Shown: positions 1-8,902 of the stretch, piece after piece
Position numbering within the stretch: the stretch's first letter is position 1
Layout: each line of letters starts with the position of its first letter
Source: Burkholderiales bacterium RIFCSPHIGHO2_12_FULL_69_20
GTDB lineage: Bacteria > Pseudomonadota > Gammaproteobacteria > Burkholderiales > Burkholderiaceae_C
Assembly (NCBI GenBank): GCA_001770815.1
Contig: MESD01000102.1
Span: 598 to 35,457, forward strand
Reading direction: 5' to 3'
Length of the DNA stretch: 34,860 nucleotides
Program-made: the position numbers and the translations under genes
Notes under the pieces: model-generated
Told to the model about the DNA's origin: nothing
The model's database searches: none
The model's input: only the letters and a program-made list of their open reading frames with translations

Positions 1-1195
1 GATCGCCGACAACGCAGGCCCACAGCACGCAGGCCACGCCCAGGTCGCCGGTCCACAGCGAATGGCGGCCCTGGCCGTGCAGCAAGCGCTGCTGCTCGAC
101 CTGGCCGGCGGCATGCATCGCCAGCGCGCGGGCGCGATCGCGCCAACGCACATCACCGGTGCGCCGCCACAGCTTGTGCAGCGCCAGCGCGCTGCCGATG
201 GTGCCGTGGCACAGCGATGGGCCTTTGTTCAGCGGGCCGGCGTGCCAGGTCAGTTCACCCGCCTGGTCCAGCAGCGCATCCCATTCGGCGCTGCGCGGTG
301 CGACCGCCAGCCGGCAGACGATGCCGGGCGCGCCGTGGCAATCCTGCACCAGCCGTTTCGGGTCGACCCGGCCGGGCTCGATCGCCGGCAGCCAGTTGGC
401 GCCGCCATCGGCGCGCAGCGCGGTGGCCTGCAGCGTGGCCAGCGCCCGCTCGGTGATGCGCGCCACCTGCGCGGCCGGCAGCAGCGCGGCGCCACGCAGG
501 AACGGGTAGACGTTGCCGGCAAAGCCGTGGCCGGCGCCCAGCATCCGCTGCCCCGGCCGGCCGTAGAGGTCCTGCACCCAGATCCAGGTGCCGGTCTCGG
601 GATCGGGTTCCATCTCGGCCTCCAGCGCCTCGGCGGCCTGGCGCACCAGATCGCCCCAGCGCGCCTCACCGGTGGCTTCGGCCAGAAAGATCGCCGCCAG
701 CACCGTGCCCGAATTGCCCCACAGCGCCTCGCGCGCCGTGTTGTGCAGGTTGCCGGCGATGCCGTCGTGCAGGCGCTGTGCCAGCGCCTCGCCGGGCTGC
801 ATCGTCCACAGCAGCAGGTCCATGCCGACATCGCCGAGCAGGAACGAGGCGCTGCCGTGGCGATGGTCGGCCAGGCTGGCGTGGTTGACGTCGCGCAGCC
901 GGGTCAGCAGCGGCAGGAAGTCGGGCAGCGGCCGGGTCGCATCGATGGCACCGGCCCGCGCCAGATGGTGCAGCGCCAGCACCACGCCAGCGGCGCCATG
1001 GTAGAGCGGGCGGTCGACATGGCCCGGCCCGTCGGGGTCGTCCAGCGGGTGCGTCAGCCAGCCCTCGCCGGGCCGGAATTCGGCCAGCGCGGCGTCGACG
1101 ATGCGGTGAATCGCGGCACTGGCCGCGCCGTCGCTCCAGGGGGCGCTGTGCAGCGGCTCGTGCCGCGCGGGATCGAACAGGCCGGTCATCGTCAT
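1..1195 (-). CDS. LanC-like (lanthionine synthetase C family) protein, C-terminus cut by window edge
   Basis: The minus strand is open from an ATG at 1195 to base 1, about 398 codons with no stop. Three LanC landmarks are in frame: a GAGHGFAG block with His at residue 223, a DCHGAPG block with Cys286-His287, and an LCHGTIGSAL block with Cys329-His330. In LanC enzymes Cys, Cys and His of these last two blocks bind the catalytic zinc, and all three are kept here. A final SLWTGDLG block near the edge also fits the family. GAGGGG lies about 6 bases before the ATG. Family members form an alpha/alpha toroid; true LanC cyclises lanthipeptides, while stand-alone LanC-like proteins can add glutathione or act on other Cys/dehydro-amino acid substrates. 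No precursor peptide or LanB/LanM is visible in the window. It lies 88 bases downstream of scoB on the same strand and may be co-transcribed. The function is not assignable beyond the family. Confidence 0.85.
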   Translation of the reverse strand, partial: MTMTGLFDPARHEPLHSAPWSDGAASAAIHRIVDAALAEFRPGEGWLTHPLDDPDGPGHVDRPLYHGAAGVVLALHHLARAGAIDATRPLPDFLPLLTRLRDVNHASLADHRHGSASFLLGDVGMDLLLWTMQPGEALAQRLHDGIAGNLHNTAREALWGNSGTVLAAIFLAEATGEARWGDLVRQAAEALEAEMEPDPETGTWIWVQDLYGRPGQRMLGAGHGFAGNVYPFLRGAALLPAAQVARITERALATLQATALRADGGANWLPAIEPGRVDPKRLVQDCHGAPGIVCRLAVAPRSAEWDALLDQAGELTWHAGPLNKGPSLCHGTIGSALALHKLWRRTGDVRWRDRARALAMHAAGQVEQQRLLHGQGRHSLWTGDLGVACVLWACVVGD

Positions 1196-1283
1196 GGGCT
1201 GCCCCTCGGTGGACGTGGCCGCGATGCTACGTCGTCGAAGGGGCAGCGCCATACCGTGACCAGCCGCCCGCGCGGGCGCGGGT

Positions 1284-1922
1284 TCAGACCAGCGTCACGC
1301 CGGTCTTGCTCTGCAGCTCTTCGCGGCTGATGCCCGGGGCGGTCTCGACCACCTTCAGCCCGTGCGGGGTGATGTCCATCACCGCCAGGTCGGTGATGAT
1401 GCGGTCGACCACGCCCACGCCGGTCAGGGGCAGCGTGCAAGCGGGCAGGATCTTCAGATCGAAGCCGCCGTCCTTGCGCTTGGCCACGTGCTCCATCAGC
1501 ACCACCACGCTCTTGACGCCGGCCACCAGGTCCATAGCGCCGCCCATGCCCTTGACCATCTTGCCGGGGATCATCCAGTTGGCCAGGTCGCCCTTTTCGC
1601 TGACCTGCATCGCGCCCAGGATCGACAGGTTGATCTTGCCGCCGCGGATCATCGCAAAGCTGTCGTGGCTGCCGAAGATGCTGCTGCCGGGGATGGTGGT
1701 CACCGTCTGCTTGCCGGCGTTGATCAGGTCGGGGTCGACCTCGCTCTCGTCGGGGAAGGCACCGATGCCCATCATGCCGTTCTCGCTCTGCAGCCAGACC
1801 TCGATGGCGGGGTCGACGAAGTTGGCCACCAACGTGGGCAGGCCGATGCCGAGGTTGACGTAGAAGCCGTCCTGCAGTTCCTTGGCCGCGCGCGCGGCCA
1901 TTTGATCGTGTGTCCAGGCCAT
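1284..1922 (-). CDS. scoB: 3-oxoacid CoA-transferase subunit B
   Basis: Beta subunit (212 aa, normal length) of succinyl-CoA:3-oxoacid CoA-transferase, which moves CoA from succinyl-CoA to acetoacetate or a related 3-oxoacid in the cytoplasm. The family I CoA-transferase active-site block SENGMMGIG is present; Glu47 is the residue expected to form the glutamyl-CoA thioester. The [11 protein letters not shown] block near residue 25 is also typical. It starts one base after the stop of the alpha-subunit gene, so the two are almost certainly translated together. PcaJ (3-oxoadipate transferase) is the close alternative; nothing nearby suggests a protocatechuate pathway, so the acetoacetate role is preferred. 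Confidence 0.93.
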   Translation of the reverse strand: MAWTHDQMAARAAKELQDGFYVNLGIGLPTLVANFVDPAIEVWLQSENGMMGIGAFPDESEVDPDLINAGKQTVTTIPGSSIFGSHDSFAMIRGGKINLSILGAMQVSEKGDLANWMIPGKMVKGMGGAMDLVAGVKSVVVLMEHVAKRKDGGFDLKILPACTLPLTGVGVVDRIITDLAVMDITPHGLKVVETAPGISREELQSKTGVTLV

Positions 1923-1923
1923 C

Positions 1924-2634
1924 TCAGATCCCCTTCGGATTTTGCTTGGTGGTGCGCTTCTCGATGCGCTTCTCGGGCGTGGCGTTCAGCACCAGCCGGT
2001 GCACGTAGATGCCGGGCAGGTGCACCGCATCGGGGTCGAAGCTGCCGGTCTCGACGATCTCCTCCACTTCCACCACGCTGATCTTGCCGGCCATGATCGC
2101 CGCCGGGTTGAAATTGCGCGCCGTGCGCCGGAAGATCAGGTTGCCGGCCTTGTCGGCCTTCCAGGCCTTGCCCAGCGCCACGTCGGGCACCAGCGCACGC
2201 TCCATCACGTAGGTGTGGCCGTCGAATTCACGCTGCTCCTTGCCCTCGGCCACCAACGTGCCCACGCCGGTGCGGGTGAAGAACGCCGGGATGCCCGCGC
2301 CGCCGGCACGCAGCCGCTCGGCCAGCGTGCCCTGCGGGGTGAATTCGAGCTGCAGTTCACCGGCCAGGTACTGGCGCTCGAACTCCTTGTTCTCGCCGAC
2401 GTAGCTGCTGATCATCTTGCTGATCTGGCGCGTCTCCAGCAGCTTGCCCAGGCCGAAGCCGTCGACGCCGGCGTTGTTGCTGATCACGGTGAGGTTCTTG
2501 GCGGCGCTGTCGCGCAGCGCGTCGATCAGCGCCTCGGGGATGCCGCACAGGCCGAAACCGCCCACGGCCAGCAACTGGCCGTCGTGGACGATGCCGGCCA
2601 GTGCCGCGGCGGCGCTGGGGTAGAGCTTGTTCAT
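1924..2634 (-). CDS. scoA: 3-oxoacid CoA-transferase subunit A
   Basis: Alpha subunit (236 aa) of the heteromeric CoA-transferase whose beta subunit follows directly. The CoA-binding glycine-rich block GGFGLCGIP is at residues 25-33, and the family blocks ISNNAG and [10 protein letters not shown] follow. The gene is the first of a minus-strand pair or trio (scoA, scoB, then the LanC-like gene). It is divergent from the thioesterase gene at 2781, and the shared intergenic region holds a 20-bp pseudo-palindrome. The likely role is acetoacetate or ketone-body use and short-chain acyl-CoA traffic, for example during polyhydroxyalkanoate turnover; that role is inferred. Confidence 0.93.
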   Translation of the reverse strand: MNKLYPSAAAALAGIVHDGQLLAVGGFGLCGIPEALIDALRDSAAKNLTVISNNAGVDGFGLGKLLETRQISKMISSYVGENKEFERQYLAGELQLEFTPQGTLAERLRAGGAGIPAFFTRTGVGTLVAEGKEQREFDGHTYVMERALVPDVALGKAWKADKAGNLIFRRTARNFNPAAIMAGKISVVEVEEIVETGSFDPDAVHLPGIYVHRLVLNATPEKRIEKRTTKQNPKGI

Positions 2635-2711
2635 GGGTCGAATCCTTTGCAGGCCTTCACAGGCGTTGTCAGGCGTTGTCAGGGGTGAGCAGAACGACGG
2701 CGCGAAGCGTA

Positions 2712-2731
2712 CTACTTACTCGATTAAGTAG
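2712..2731. promoter_or_regulatory. 20-bp pseudo-palindromic operator candidate between scoA and thioesterase gene
   Basis: CTACTTACTCGATTAAGTAG reads the same on both strands at 18 of 20 positions, with 7-bp perfect arms. It overlaps a possible -35 (TTACTC, 2716-2721) that lies 18 bases before a -10-like TAGAAT (2740-2745) facing the thioesterase gene. Size and symmetry fit a TetR-type repressor site. The regulator is not in the window. Confidence 0.5.
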
Positions 2732-2780
2732 GGGTTACGTAGAATCGCCTAAGCTCGTCCGCATCATCCCAGGAGCCCCG

Positions 2781-3230
2781 ATGCCGCATGCCACAACACC
2801 TGCCGCGCCCGCTGAAACCACCGTCGATCTGGCCGCGCTGCAGGCCCTGCTGACCGACATGGTGGCGCCCTGGGTGACCGAGCTGAACCTGCGGGTGATC
2901 GAGGCACGGCCCGGCAAGGTGGTGCTGGCGCTGCCAGTGGCGCCGCGCCATGTTCACGGCGGCGGCGTGCTGTGCGGCCAGTCGATGATGGCCGCGGCCG
3001 ACACCGCGATGGTGCTGGCGATCAGCAGCCAGCTGGGCGGCTTCAAGCCGATGACCACGGTGCAGCTGCAGACCAGCTTTCTGCGACCCATCGCCGGTGA
3101 CAGCGGCGAGGCCCGCGTGATCGCCCGCGTGCTGCGCCTGGGCAAGAGCCTGGCCTTCGGCGAGATCGAGGTGCAGGACGCCGCCGGCCGGCTGGCCGCG
3201 CACGCCACCACCACTTACGCGCTGCTGTGA
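2781..3230 (+). CDS. PaaI-family hotdog-fold acyl-CoA thioesterase
   Basis: Small (149 aa) hotdog-fold thioesterase of the PaaI/YbdB group, expected to hydrolyse acyl-CoA or aryl-acyl-CoA thioesters in the cytoplasm. The family block HGGGVLCGQSMMAAADTA begins at His59; the conserved His/Gly and Asp74 match the usual HGG...D pattern. The closing TSFLRPIAGD stretch and the ending ATTTYALL are also typical. The ATG at 2781 is chosen because AGGAG lies 5 bases before it; upstream starts in the frame have no ribosome site and would run through the promoter. It is divergent from scoAB, which suggests shared control of CoA-ester metabolism. The substrate cannot be told from sequence. Confidence 0.88.
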   Translation: MPHATTPAAPAETTVDLAALQALLTDMVAPWVTELNLRVIEARPGKVVLALPVAPRHVHGGGVLCGQSMMAAADTAMVLAISSQLGGFKPMTTVQLQTSFLRPIAGDSGEARVIARVLRLGKSLAFGEIEVQDAAGRLAAHATTTYALL

Positions 3231-3260
3231 GCCCGCACGGCCGCCCGAAGGGCGAACACC

Positions 3261-3281
3261 CCGCCGTGCCCGGCACGGCGG
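3261..3281. terminator. GC hairpin between thioesterase and PAS-LuxR genes
   Basis: CCGCCGTGCC and GGCACGGCGG are perfect 10-base inverted arms separated by one base, ending 7 bases before the next ATG. There is no T-run, so it may be a weak terminator or a structure that hides the ribosome-binding region of the downstream regulator. Confidence 0.4.
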
Positions 3282-3288
3282 CTTCCCG

Positions 3289-3858
3289 ATGACCGGTATC
3301 GACCTCACGCTCGACTACCGCACCGCCTTCGACCAGGCGCCGATCGGCCTGGTGATGTCACGCCAGCGGCAGATCGTCGACTGCAACCGCCAGGTGCTGG
3401 CGATGTTCGGCGCGCAGCGTGAGCAGCTGGTGGGCCGCAGCTTCGAGGTGCTGTACCCCACGGCCGACGAGTTCGAGCGCACCGGCGCGCGCATCGTCGC
3501 CAGCCTGGACGCGCAGGGCTGGTACGCCGACGACCGGGTGATGAAGCGGGTGGACGGCCCGGCCCGCGGCGAGCTGTTCTGGTGCCATGTCAGCGGCCGC
3601 GCGCTGAATCCGGCGCAGCCGCATGCGGCCGGCATCTGGGCCTTCGAGGACCTGTCGTCCAAGCGCCGGTTGAAGGTCGACTTCACCGCCCGCGAGCGCG
3701 AGATCGCCGCGCTGCTGATCGACGGCCTGACCAGCAAGCTGATCGGCAAGCGCCTGGGCATCAGCCCGCGCACGGTGGACGTCTACCGCGCCCGGCTGAT
3801 GCGCAAGGTGGGCGCGGCCACCACGCCCGAGCTGGTCAACAAGTTACTGGCGGGCTGA
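3289..3858 (+). CDS. PAS-domain LuxR-type transcriptional regulator
   Basis: A 189-aa DNA-binding regulator. An N-terminal PAS sensor domain covers about residues 10-122 (YRTAFDQAPIGLVM, then VDCNRQVLAMFG, and the WAFEDLSSKRR end). A LuxR/NarL-type helix-turn-helix follows at about 132-188 (FTAREREIAALLIDGLTSK, then GISPRTVDVYRARLM). There is no receiver domain or membrane segment, so it is an orphan one-component sensor-regulator of the type common in Burkholderiales. The ligand (heme, small molecule or none) cannot be told. The ATG has no clear Shine-Dalgarno and follows a strong hairpin, which may limit translation. Its target is unknown; neighbours on both sides are candidates. Confidence 0.88.
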   Translation: MTGIDLTLDYRTAFDQAPIGLVMSRQRQIVDCNRQVLAMFGAQREQLVGRSFEVLYPTADEFERTGARIVASLDAQGWYADDRVMKRVDGPARGELFWCHVSGRALNPAQPHAAGIWAFEDLSSKRRLKVDFTAREREIAALLIDGLTSKLIGKRLGISPRTVDVYRARLMRKVGAATTPELVNKLLAG

Positions 3859-3977
3859 TAGCGCGAGGCCGGCTTGATGCCGGACAAGCGGCGGTGGCCC
3901 CACCTGCGCCTGCCGTCGAAAACCCTTGATCTTTGCCCGTGCACGCCCAAACTGCGGGGCATGAACGAGGAACGACC

Positions 3978-5406
3978 ATGACCCAGGCCCGCCCCGCCGC
4001 TGTGGCCGGCAGCTTCTACCCGGGTGATGCGCAGGCGTTGCGCGCTACCGTGGCGCACCACTTGGCCAGCGCATCGGCCCAGGCCGCGGGCACGCCGACC
4101 CCTGCGCCCAAGATGCTGGTGGTGCCGCATGCCGGCTACATCTACTCGGGCGACGTGGCAGCCAGCGCCTATGCGCTGCTGGCACCGTGGCGTGACCATA
4201 TCCGCCGGGTGGTGCTGCTCGGCCCGACCCATCGCGTGGCGGTGCGTGGCATGGCGGTGCCGGCCGCGTTGGCCTTCGACACCCCGCTGGGCCGCGTGCC
4301 CATCGACCAGGCCGCGCTGGCGCGCATCGCCGATCTGCCGCAGGTGCTGCAGAGCGACCGGCCGCATGCGCTGGAGCATTCGCTCGAGGTGCAGTTGCCC
4401 TTCCTGCAGGCGGTGCTGGGCAGCGGCTTCAGCCTGGTGCCGCTGGCGGTGGGCGATGCGTCGCCGCAGCAGGTCGACGAGGTGCTGGAGCGGTTGTGGG
4501 GCGGCGACGAGACGCTGGTGGTGATCAGCTCCGACCTGTCGCACTACCTGCCCTATGCCGAGGCGCGCAGCCGCGACCGCGTCACGGTGCAGCGCATCCT
4601 GGGCTTCGCCAGTGATCTGCGCGGTGACGAGGCCTGCGGCGCGATGCCGCTGAACGGCGCGCTGCGCACCGCACGCCGCCATGGCCTGCAGCCGCGCCTG
4701 CTCGATCTGCGCAACTCGGGCGACACCGCCGGTGACCGCCAGCGTGTGGTGGGCTACGGCGCGATCGCCTTCGAGCCGACCCCGGCGCCCACCGACGGCG
4801 CCACCGAAACCGAGGCCGAACCTGCCGCCGACCCCGCGACCGACCCCGACCGTAGCGATGCCGCACTGGGCCAGGCCCTGCTGACGGGCGCCCGGGCGTC
4901 GATCGCCGAAGCACTGGGCCTGAACGCACCGGCGCGCACCGACCACCCGCGCCTGCGCCAGAGGGGCGCCAGCTTCGTCACGCTGCACGATGCGCGCGGT
5001 GACTTGCGCGGCTGCATCGGCCAGCTGGAAGCCTGGCGAGCGCTGGGCGACGACGTGCACCACAACGCGCTGGCCGCCGCCTTCGGCGACCGCCGCTTCT
5101 CACCGGTGACCGCCGCCGAGTACCCCCAGCTGCACATCGAGGTGTCGGTGCTGGCGCCGATGCAGCCGCTGCCCGCCAGTGCCACGGCGGCAGAGGCCGC
5201 GGGCCGGCTGCAGCCCGGCATCGACGGCGTGCTGCTCGACTGGCGCGGCCAGCGCGGCACCTTCCTGCCGCAGGTCTGGGCGCAGCTGCCCGATGCCATG
5301 GGCTTTTTACGCGCGCTGCGGCAGAAAGCCGGGTTGCCACCCGATTTCTGGGCCACCGACATCCAGCTGTGGCGCTACCAGGTCACCGCCTTCGAGGAGC
5401 CGCGCC

Positions 5407-5423
<17 letters not shown>
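3978..5423 (+). CDS. Fused MEMO-like / AMMECR1 protein (AmmeMemoRadiSam proteins B and A)
   Basis: A 481-aa fusion. The N-terminal part (about 1-265) is a MEMO-family domain related to class III extradiol dioxygenases; it starts with AVAGSFYPGDA and has the metal-site-like blocks PHAGYIYSG (near residue 50) and GPTHR (near 82). An acidic, Pro/Ala/Thr-rich linker (about 270-300) leads to an AMMECR1 domain with the conserved LRGCIG block near residue 343. The families are usually separate genes called system proteins B and A; here they are one chain. The ATG at 3978 is chosen because GAGG lies about 8 bases upstream and the protein then opens with the family's usual start. Its last 17 bases overlap the radical SAM gene. 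The biochemical role of this three-part system is not established; a radical-based modification is the usual guess. Confidence 0.92.
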
Positions 5424-6543
<1,120 letters not shown>

Positions 6544-6567
6544 AGCGGTCAGGCCGACCGCGTTGAC

Positions 6568-6724
6568 TCAGCCGGCGCAGGGCCGCCCCAAGGCGGCTGA
6601 GCGCCCCCTCGGGGGCAGGAGCGCAGCGACGTGGGGGCGGACATCTCAGCCGGCGCAGGGCCGCCCCAAGGCGGCTGAGCGCCCCCTCGGGGGGCAGGAG
6701 CGCAGCGACGTGGGGGCGGACATT
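6568..6724. repeat. Tandem pair of 78/79-bp GC-rich hairpin repeats
   Basis: Two nearly identical direct copies lie head to tail, at 6568-6645 and 6646-6724. They differ by one extra G and one terminal C/T change. Each copy holds GCCGCCCCAAGGCGGC and GCCCCCTCGGGGGC type inverted repeats that would fold into strong stem-loops. They fill the gap between the convergent radical SAM and thioesterase genes and end exactly at the thioesterase stop codon. They look like REP-type intergenic elements that can also end transcription from both sides. Confidence 0.85.
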
Positions 6725-7156
6725 TCAGCCTATCGGCTGTCCCAGACGCTGGCGCATCGCCTCGGGAATGGCCAGCGACTTCTGCGCCTTGAAGTCGGTC
6801 CACACCACGGTGGCACCGCCGGTGGCGTGAATGACGCCGGGCTGGTCGGTGCGCTCCAGCGTGGCATAGGTGTCGACGGTGCTGCGGCCCATCGTGCCCA
6901 CGTAGTGCCGCGCCAGCACGTCGCCCGGGTACTCGAGCTGCCGGATGAAGTTGCAGAAGGCGTTGACGATGATCGGGCCCACGCCGCCGGCGGAGGCCAG
7001 GCAATCGAGATGGCGGAACCACTCGATGCGCAGGCTCTCGAGGTAGCGGAAGTAGCTGGCGTTGTTGACATGGCCCATCGCGTCCATGTCGCCCCAGCGG
7101 ATGGGGATCACCATCTCGAAGACCAGTTGCTTGTCGTCGGGAATGTCGAATCGCAT
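6725..7156 (-). CDS. YbgC/FadM-like acyl-CoA thioesterase
   Basis: A 143-aa 4-hydroxybenzoyl-CoA-thioesterase-type hotdog protein. The block IRWGDMDAMGHVNNASYFRYLE (residues 19-40) holds the D-x-D-x-x-G-H-V-N-N signature in which the Asp acts in thioester hydrolysis. A FxFxI-like core (VNAFCNFIRQLEYPGD) follows. The ATG at 7156 is chosen because the protein then starts just before the conserved core; longer starts add an unrelated Pro/Arg-rich leader overlapping the upstream gene. It is the last of a minus-strand set (SDR, YceH, thioesterase). It probably hydrolyses medium or long acyl-CoA in the cytoplasm; the substrate is inferred. Confidence 0.9.
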   Translation of the reverse strand: MRFDIPDDKQLVFEMVIPIRWGDMDAMGHVNNASYFRYLESLRIEWFRHLDCLASAGGVGPIIVNAFCNFIRQLEYPGDVLARHYVGTMGRSTVDTYATLERTDQPGVIHATGGATVVWTDFKAQKSLAIPEAMRQRLGQPIG

Positions 7157-7169
7157 GCGTCGGTACGGG

Positions 7170-7850
7170 TCAGGTCGGGGTATCGGACGGCGGCTCGGTG
7201 GGCACGCCCAGCTCGGTGGCCAGGCGGTGCACCAGTGCACGCAGCTCGGCCAGCTCGGTGGACTGCCGGGCCAGCTCGGCCTTCAGCGCCACCAGCTCGC
7301 CCACGCTGATGGCGTCGTCATCGCTGGCACCGCTGGATTCACGCGCAGCGGTCATCTGCACCTCGCCGCACAGCAGATGCGCCCAGCGCGGTTCACGCGC
7401 GCCGGGGGCGCGTGGCAGCAGCACCGCCCGCGGCGGAAAGCGCTCGGCCAGGTCGTCGAGCACCGCCTCCAGCGCCGGCATGTCGGCAAAGCGGTGCAAC
7501 CGCTCGACGCTGGCGCGCAGCTCGGCCACGGTTTGCGGGCCGCGCAGCATCAGCACCACCAGCAGCGCCACCGCGGGCGCGGGCACGTTGATGCCACGCA
7601 CCGCGTTGTGCTCGTACTTGCTGACACGCCCGCCGCTGCTCTCGAACACCAGGCTCATGCTCTTCAAGCCATCGATCGCGGCCAGCACCTCGGCATCACT
7701 GGCGTTGAGCACCGGATCACGCGCGGTCTTCTGGTTGCAGCCGGCCACCAGCGCGTTGAGCGACAGCGGATAGGTGTCGGGCACGGTGGCCTGCTTCTCC
7801 ACCAGCACGCCCAGCACGCGGGCTTCGAGGGGCGTCAGTGCACGCGCCAT
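7170..7850 (-). CDS. yceH: YceH family (DUF480) protein
   Basis: A 226-aa protein of the YceH/UPF0502 family, opening with LTPLEARVLGVLVEKQATVPDTYPLSLNALV, the family's strongest signature. The fold is two winged-helix domains, and a DNA-binding or structural role is suspected but not proven. A heptad-like stretch (VGELVALKAELARQSTELAEL, about 185-210) gives a short C-terminal coiled coil, followed by a Pro/Thr-rich tail. The stop is 13 bases before the thioesterase start and the start is 18 bases after the SDR stop, so the three genes probably share a transcript. Confidence 0.9.
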   Translation of the reverse strand: MARALTPLEARVLGVLVEKQATVPDTYPLSLNALVAGCNQKTARDPVLNASDAEVLAAIDGLKSMSLVFESSGGRVSKYEHNAVRGINVPAPAVALLVVLMLRGPQTVAELRASVERLHRFADMPALEAVLDDLAERFPPRAVLLPRAPGAREPRWAHLLCGEVQMTAARESSGASDDDAISVGELVALKAELARQSTELAELRALVHRLATELGVPTEPPSDTPT

Positions 7851-7868
7851 GTCACCAGTCCCTCGGCC

Positions 7869-8651
7869 TCAAGCGCCGAAACCGTCGTCAGCCGACAGCA
7901 CGGCGCCGTTGATGAAGTGGCTCTCGTTGGCGCACAGCATCATCAGCGCGCTGTTCAGGTCTTCGGGCTTGCCCACGCGCTTGCGCGGGGTCATGTTCAT
8001 CAGCTTCTGGCCGGCCTCGGTCTGCCAGTGGGCGTGGTTCAGCTCGGTGTCGATGTAGCCCGGGCACAGCGCGTTGGTGTTGATGCCGAACTTGCCCCAC
8101 TCCAGCGCCATCGCGCGGGTCATGTGGATCACCGCGGCCTTGCTCATGCAGTACACGCCGATCTGGCTCAGAACCTTCAGGCCGGCCATCGACGCCACGT
8201 TGACGATGCGCCCGCCGGTGAAGGTGCCGGGCGCCGCGCCGCGGCTGCGGGCGATCATGCGCTTGGCCACCTCTTGCGCCACGAAGAAGGCGCCGCGCGT
8301 ATTGGTGCCCATCACGTAGTCGTAGTCTTCCGGGCTCACGTCGACCAGCTTCTGCGTGGTGCTCACGCCGCTGTTGTTGACCAGGATGTCGATGGTGCCC
8401 ATCTCGGTCTCGGCATGCGCGACGGCCGACTTGATGCTGTCGGGGTCGGTCACGTCCAGCTCGACCACGTGGGCATCGCCGCCCATCGATTCGAGCTCGG
8501 CACGCAGGGTCTTGAGCCGCTCGATTCGGCGGGCGGCCAGCACCACGGCCGCACCCGATTGGCTCAACGTGCGGGCGAACTGGGCGCCCAGGCCGCTGGA
8601 GGCACCGGTGACGAAGGCCACGCGGCCGGAAAGATCGATGTTGTAGCTCAT
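7869..8651 (-). CDS. SDR-family NAD(P)-dependent oxidoreductase
   Basis: A 260-aa classical short-chain dehydrogenase/reductase. The cofactor block TGASSGLG is at residues 15-22, NNSG is in the middle, and the catalytic Tyr-x-x-x-Lys is in YCMSKAA near residues 166-170. FabG-like 3-oxoacyl reductases and hydroxyacyl or polyol dehydrogenases all share this layout, so the substrate is open. The ATG at 8651 gives the usual short N-terminus (SYNIDLSGRVAFVTG); the upstream start at 8702 adds residues not typical of the family. It is the first gene of a minus-strand set and is divergent from ETF-QO, sharing a 250-base regulatory region. This hints at a role in acyl-chain oxidation. Confidence 0.88.
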   Translation of the reverse strand: MSYNIDLSGRVAFVTGASSGLGAQFARTLSQSGAAVVLAARRIERLKTLRAELESMGGDAHVVELDVTDPDSIKSAVAHAETEMGTIDILVNNSGVSTTQKLVDVSPEDYDYVMGTNTRGAFFVAQEVAKRMIARSRGAAPGTFTGGRIVNVASMAGLKVLSQIGVYCMSKAAVIHMTRAMALEWGKFGINTNALCPGYIDTELNHAHWQTEAGQKLMNMTPRKRVGKPEDLNSALMMLCANESHFINGAVLSADDGFGA

Positions 8652-8790
8652 GGGAATCTCGGTCGGAAACAGTCCATCAACGATGGGTTGCAGGCCGGGC
8701 ACAGCGCATCGGCACCCGCATGCGTTTCACGATAGCACGCGCCCCTGGCGGCCCTGCCGCAGAGGTGGCGGGTGAGGCGGCCGCTTTCAA

Positions 8791-8810
8791 AATAGCACGA
8801 TCGTTCTATT
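8791..8810. promoter_or_regulatory. 20-bp pseudo-palindromic operator candidate upstream of ETF-QO
   Basis: AATAGCACGATCGTTCTATT matches its reverse complement at 18 of 20 positions, centred on CGATCG. It lies 93 bases before the ETF-QO start and 140 before the divergent SDR start, in an AT-rich patch that contrasts with its surroundings. A second half-site-like GATAGCACGCG lies near 8731-8741. Symmetry and context fit a TetR-family regulator of fatty-acid oxidation (FadP or PsrA type in betaproteobacteria); the assignment to a regulator is inference. Confidence 0.55.
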
Positions 8811-8902
8811 TTTTGAGGCCACTGGTTAGAATATTGGGTAGGGTCTGCGATGGTCAGTCAAGCGCAGGCCGCCAGATCAACCCAGCCACAGGACATATCG
8901 GG

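Noticed and set aside
62-1330. Long plus-strand open frame opposite the LanC-like gene
   Set aside because: It is a high-GC antisense shadow; its translation is Gln/Arg/Gly-rich with no family signal, while the minus strand has all LanC motifs in one frame.
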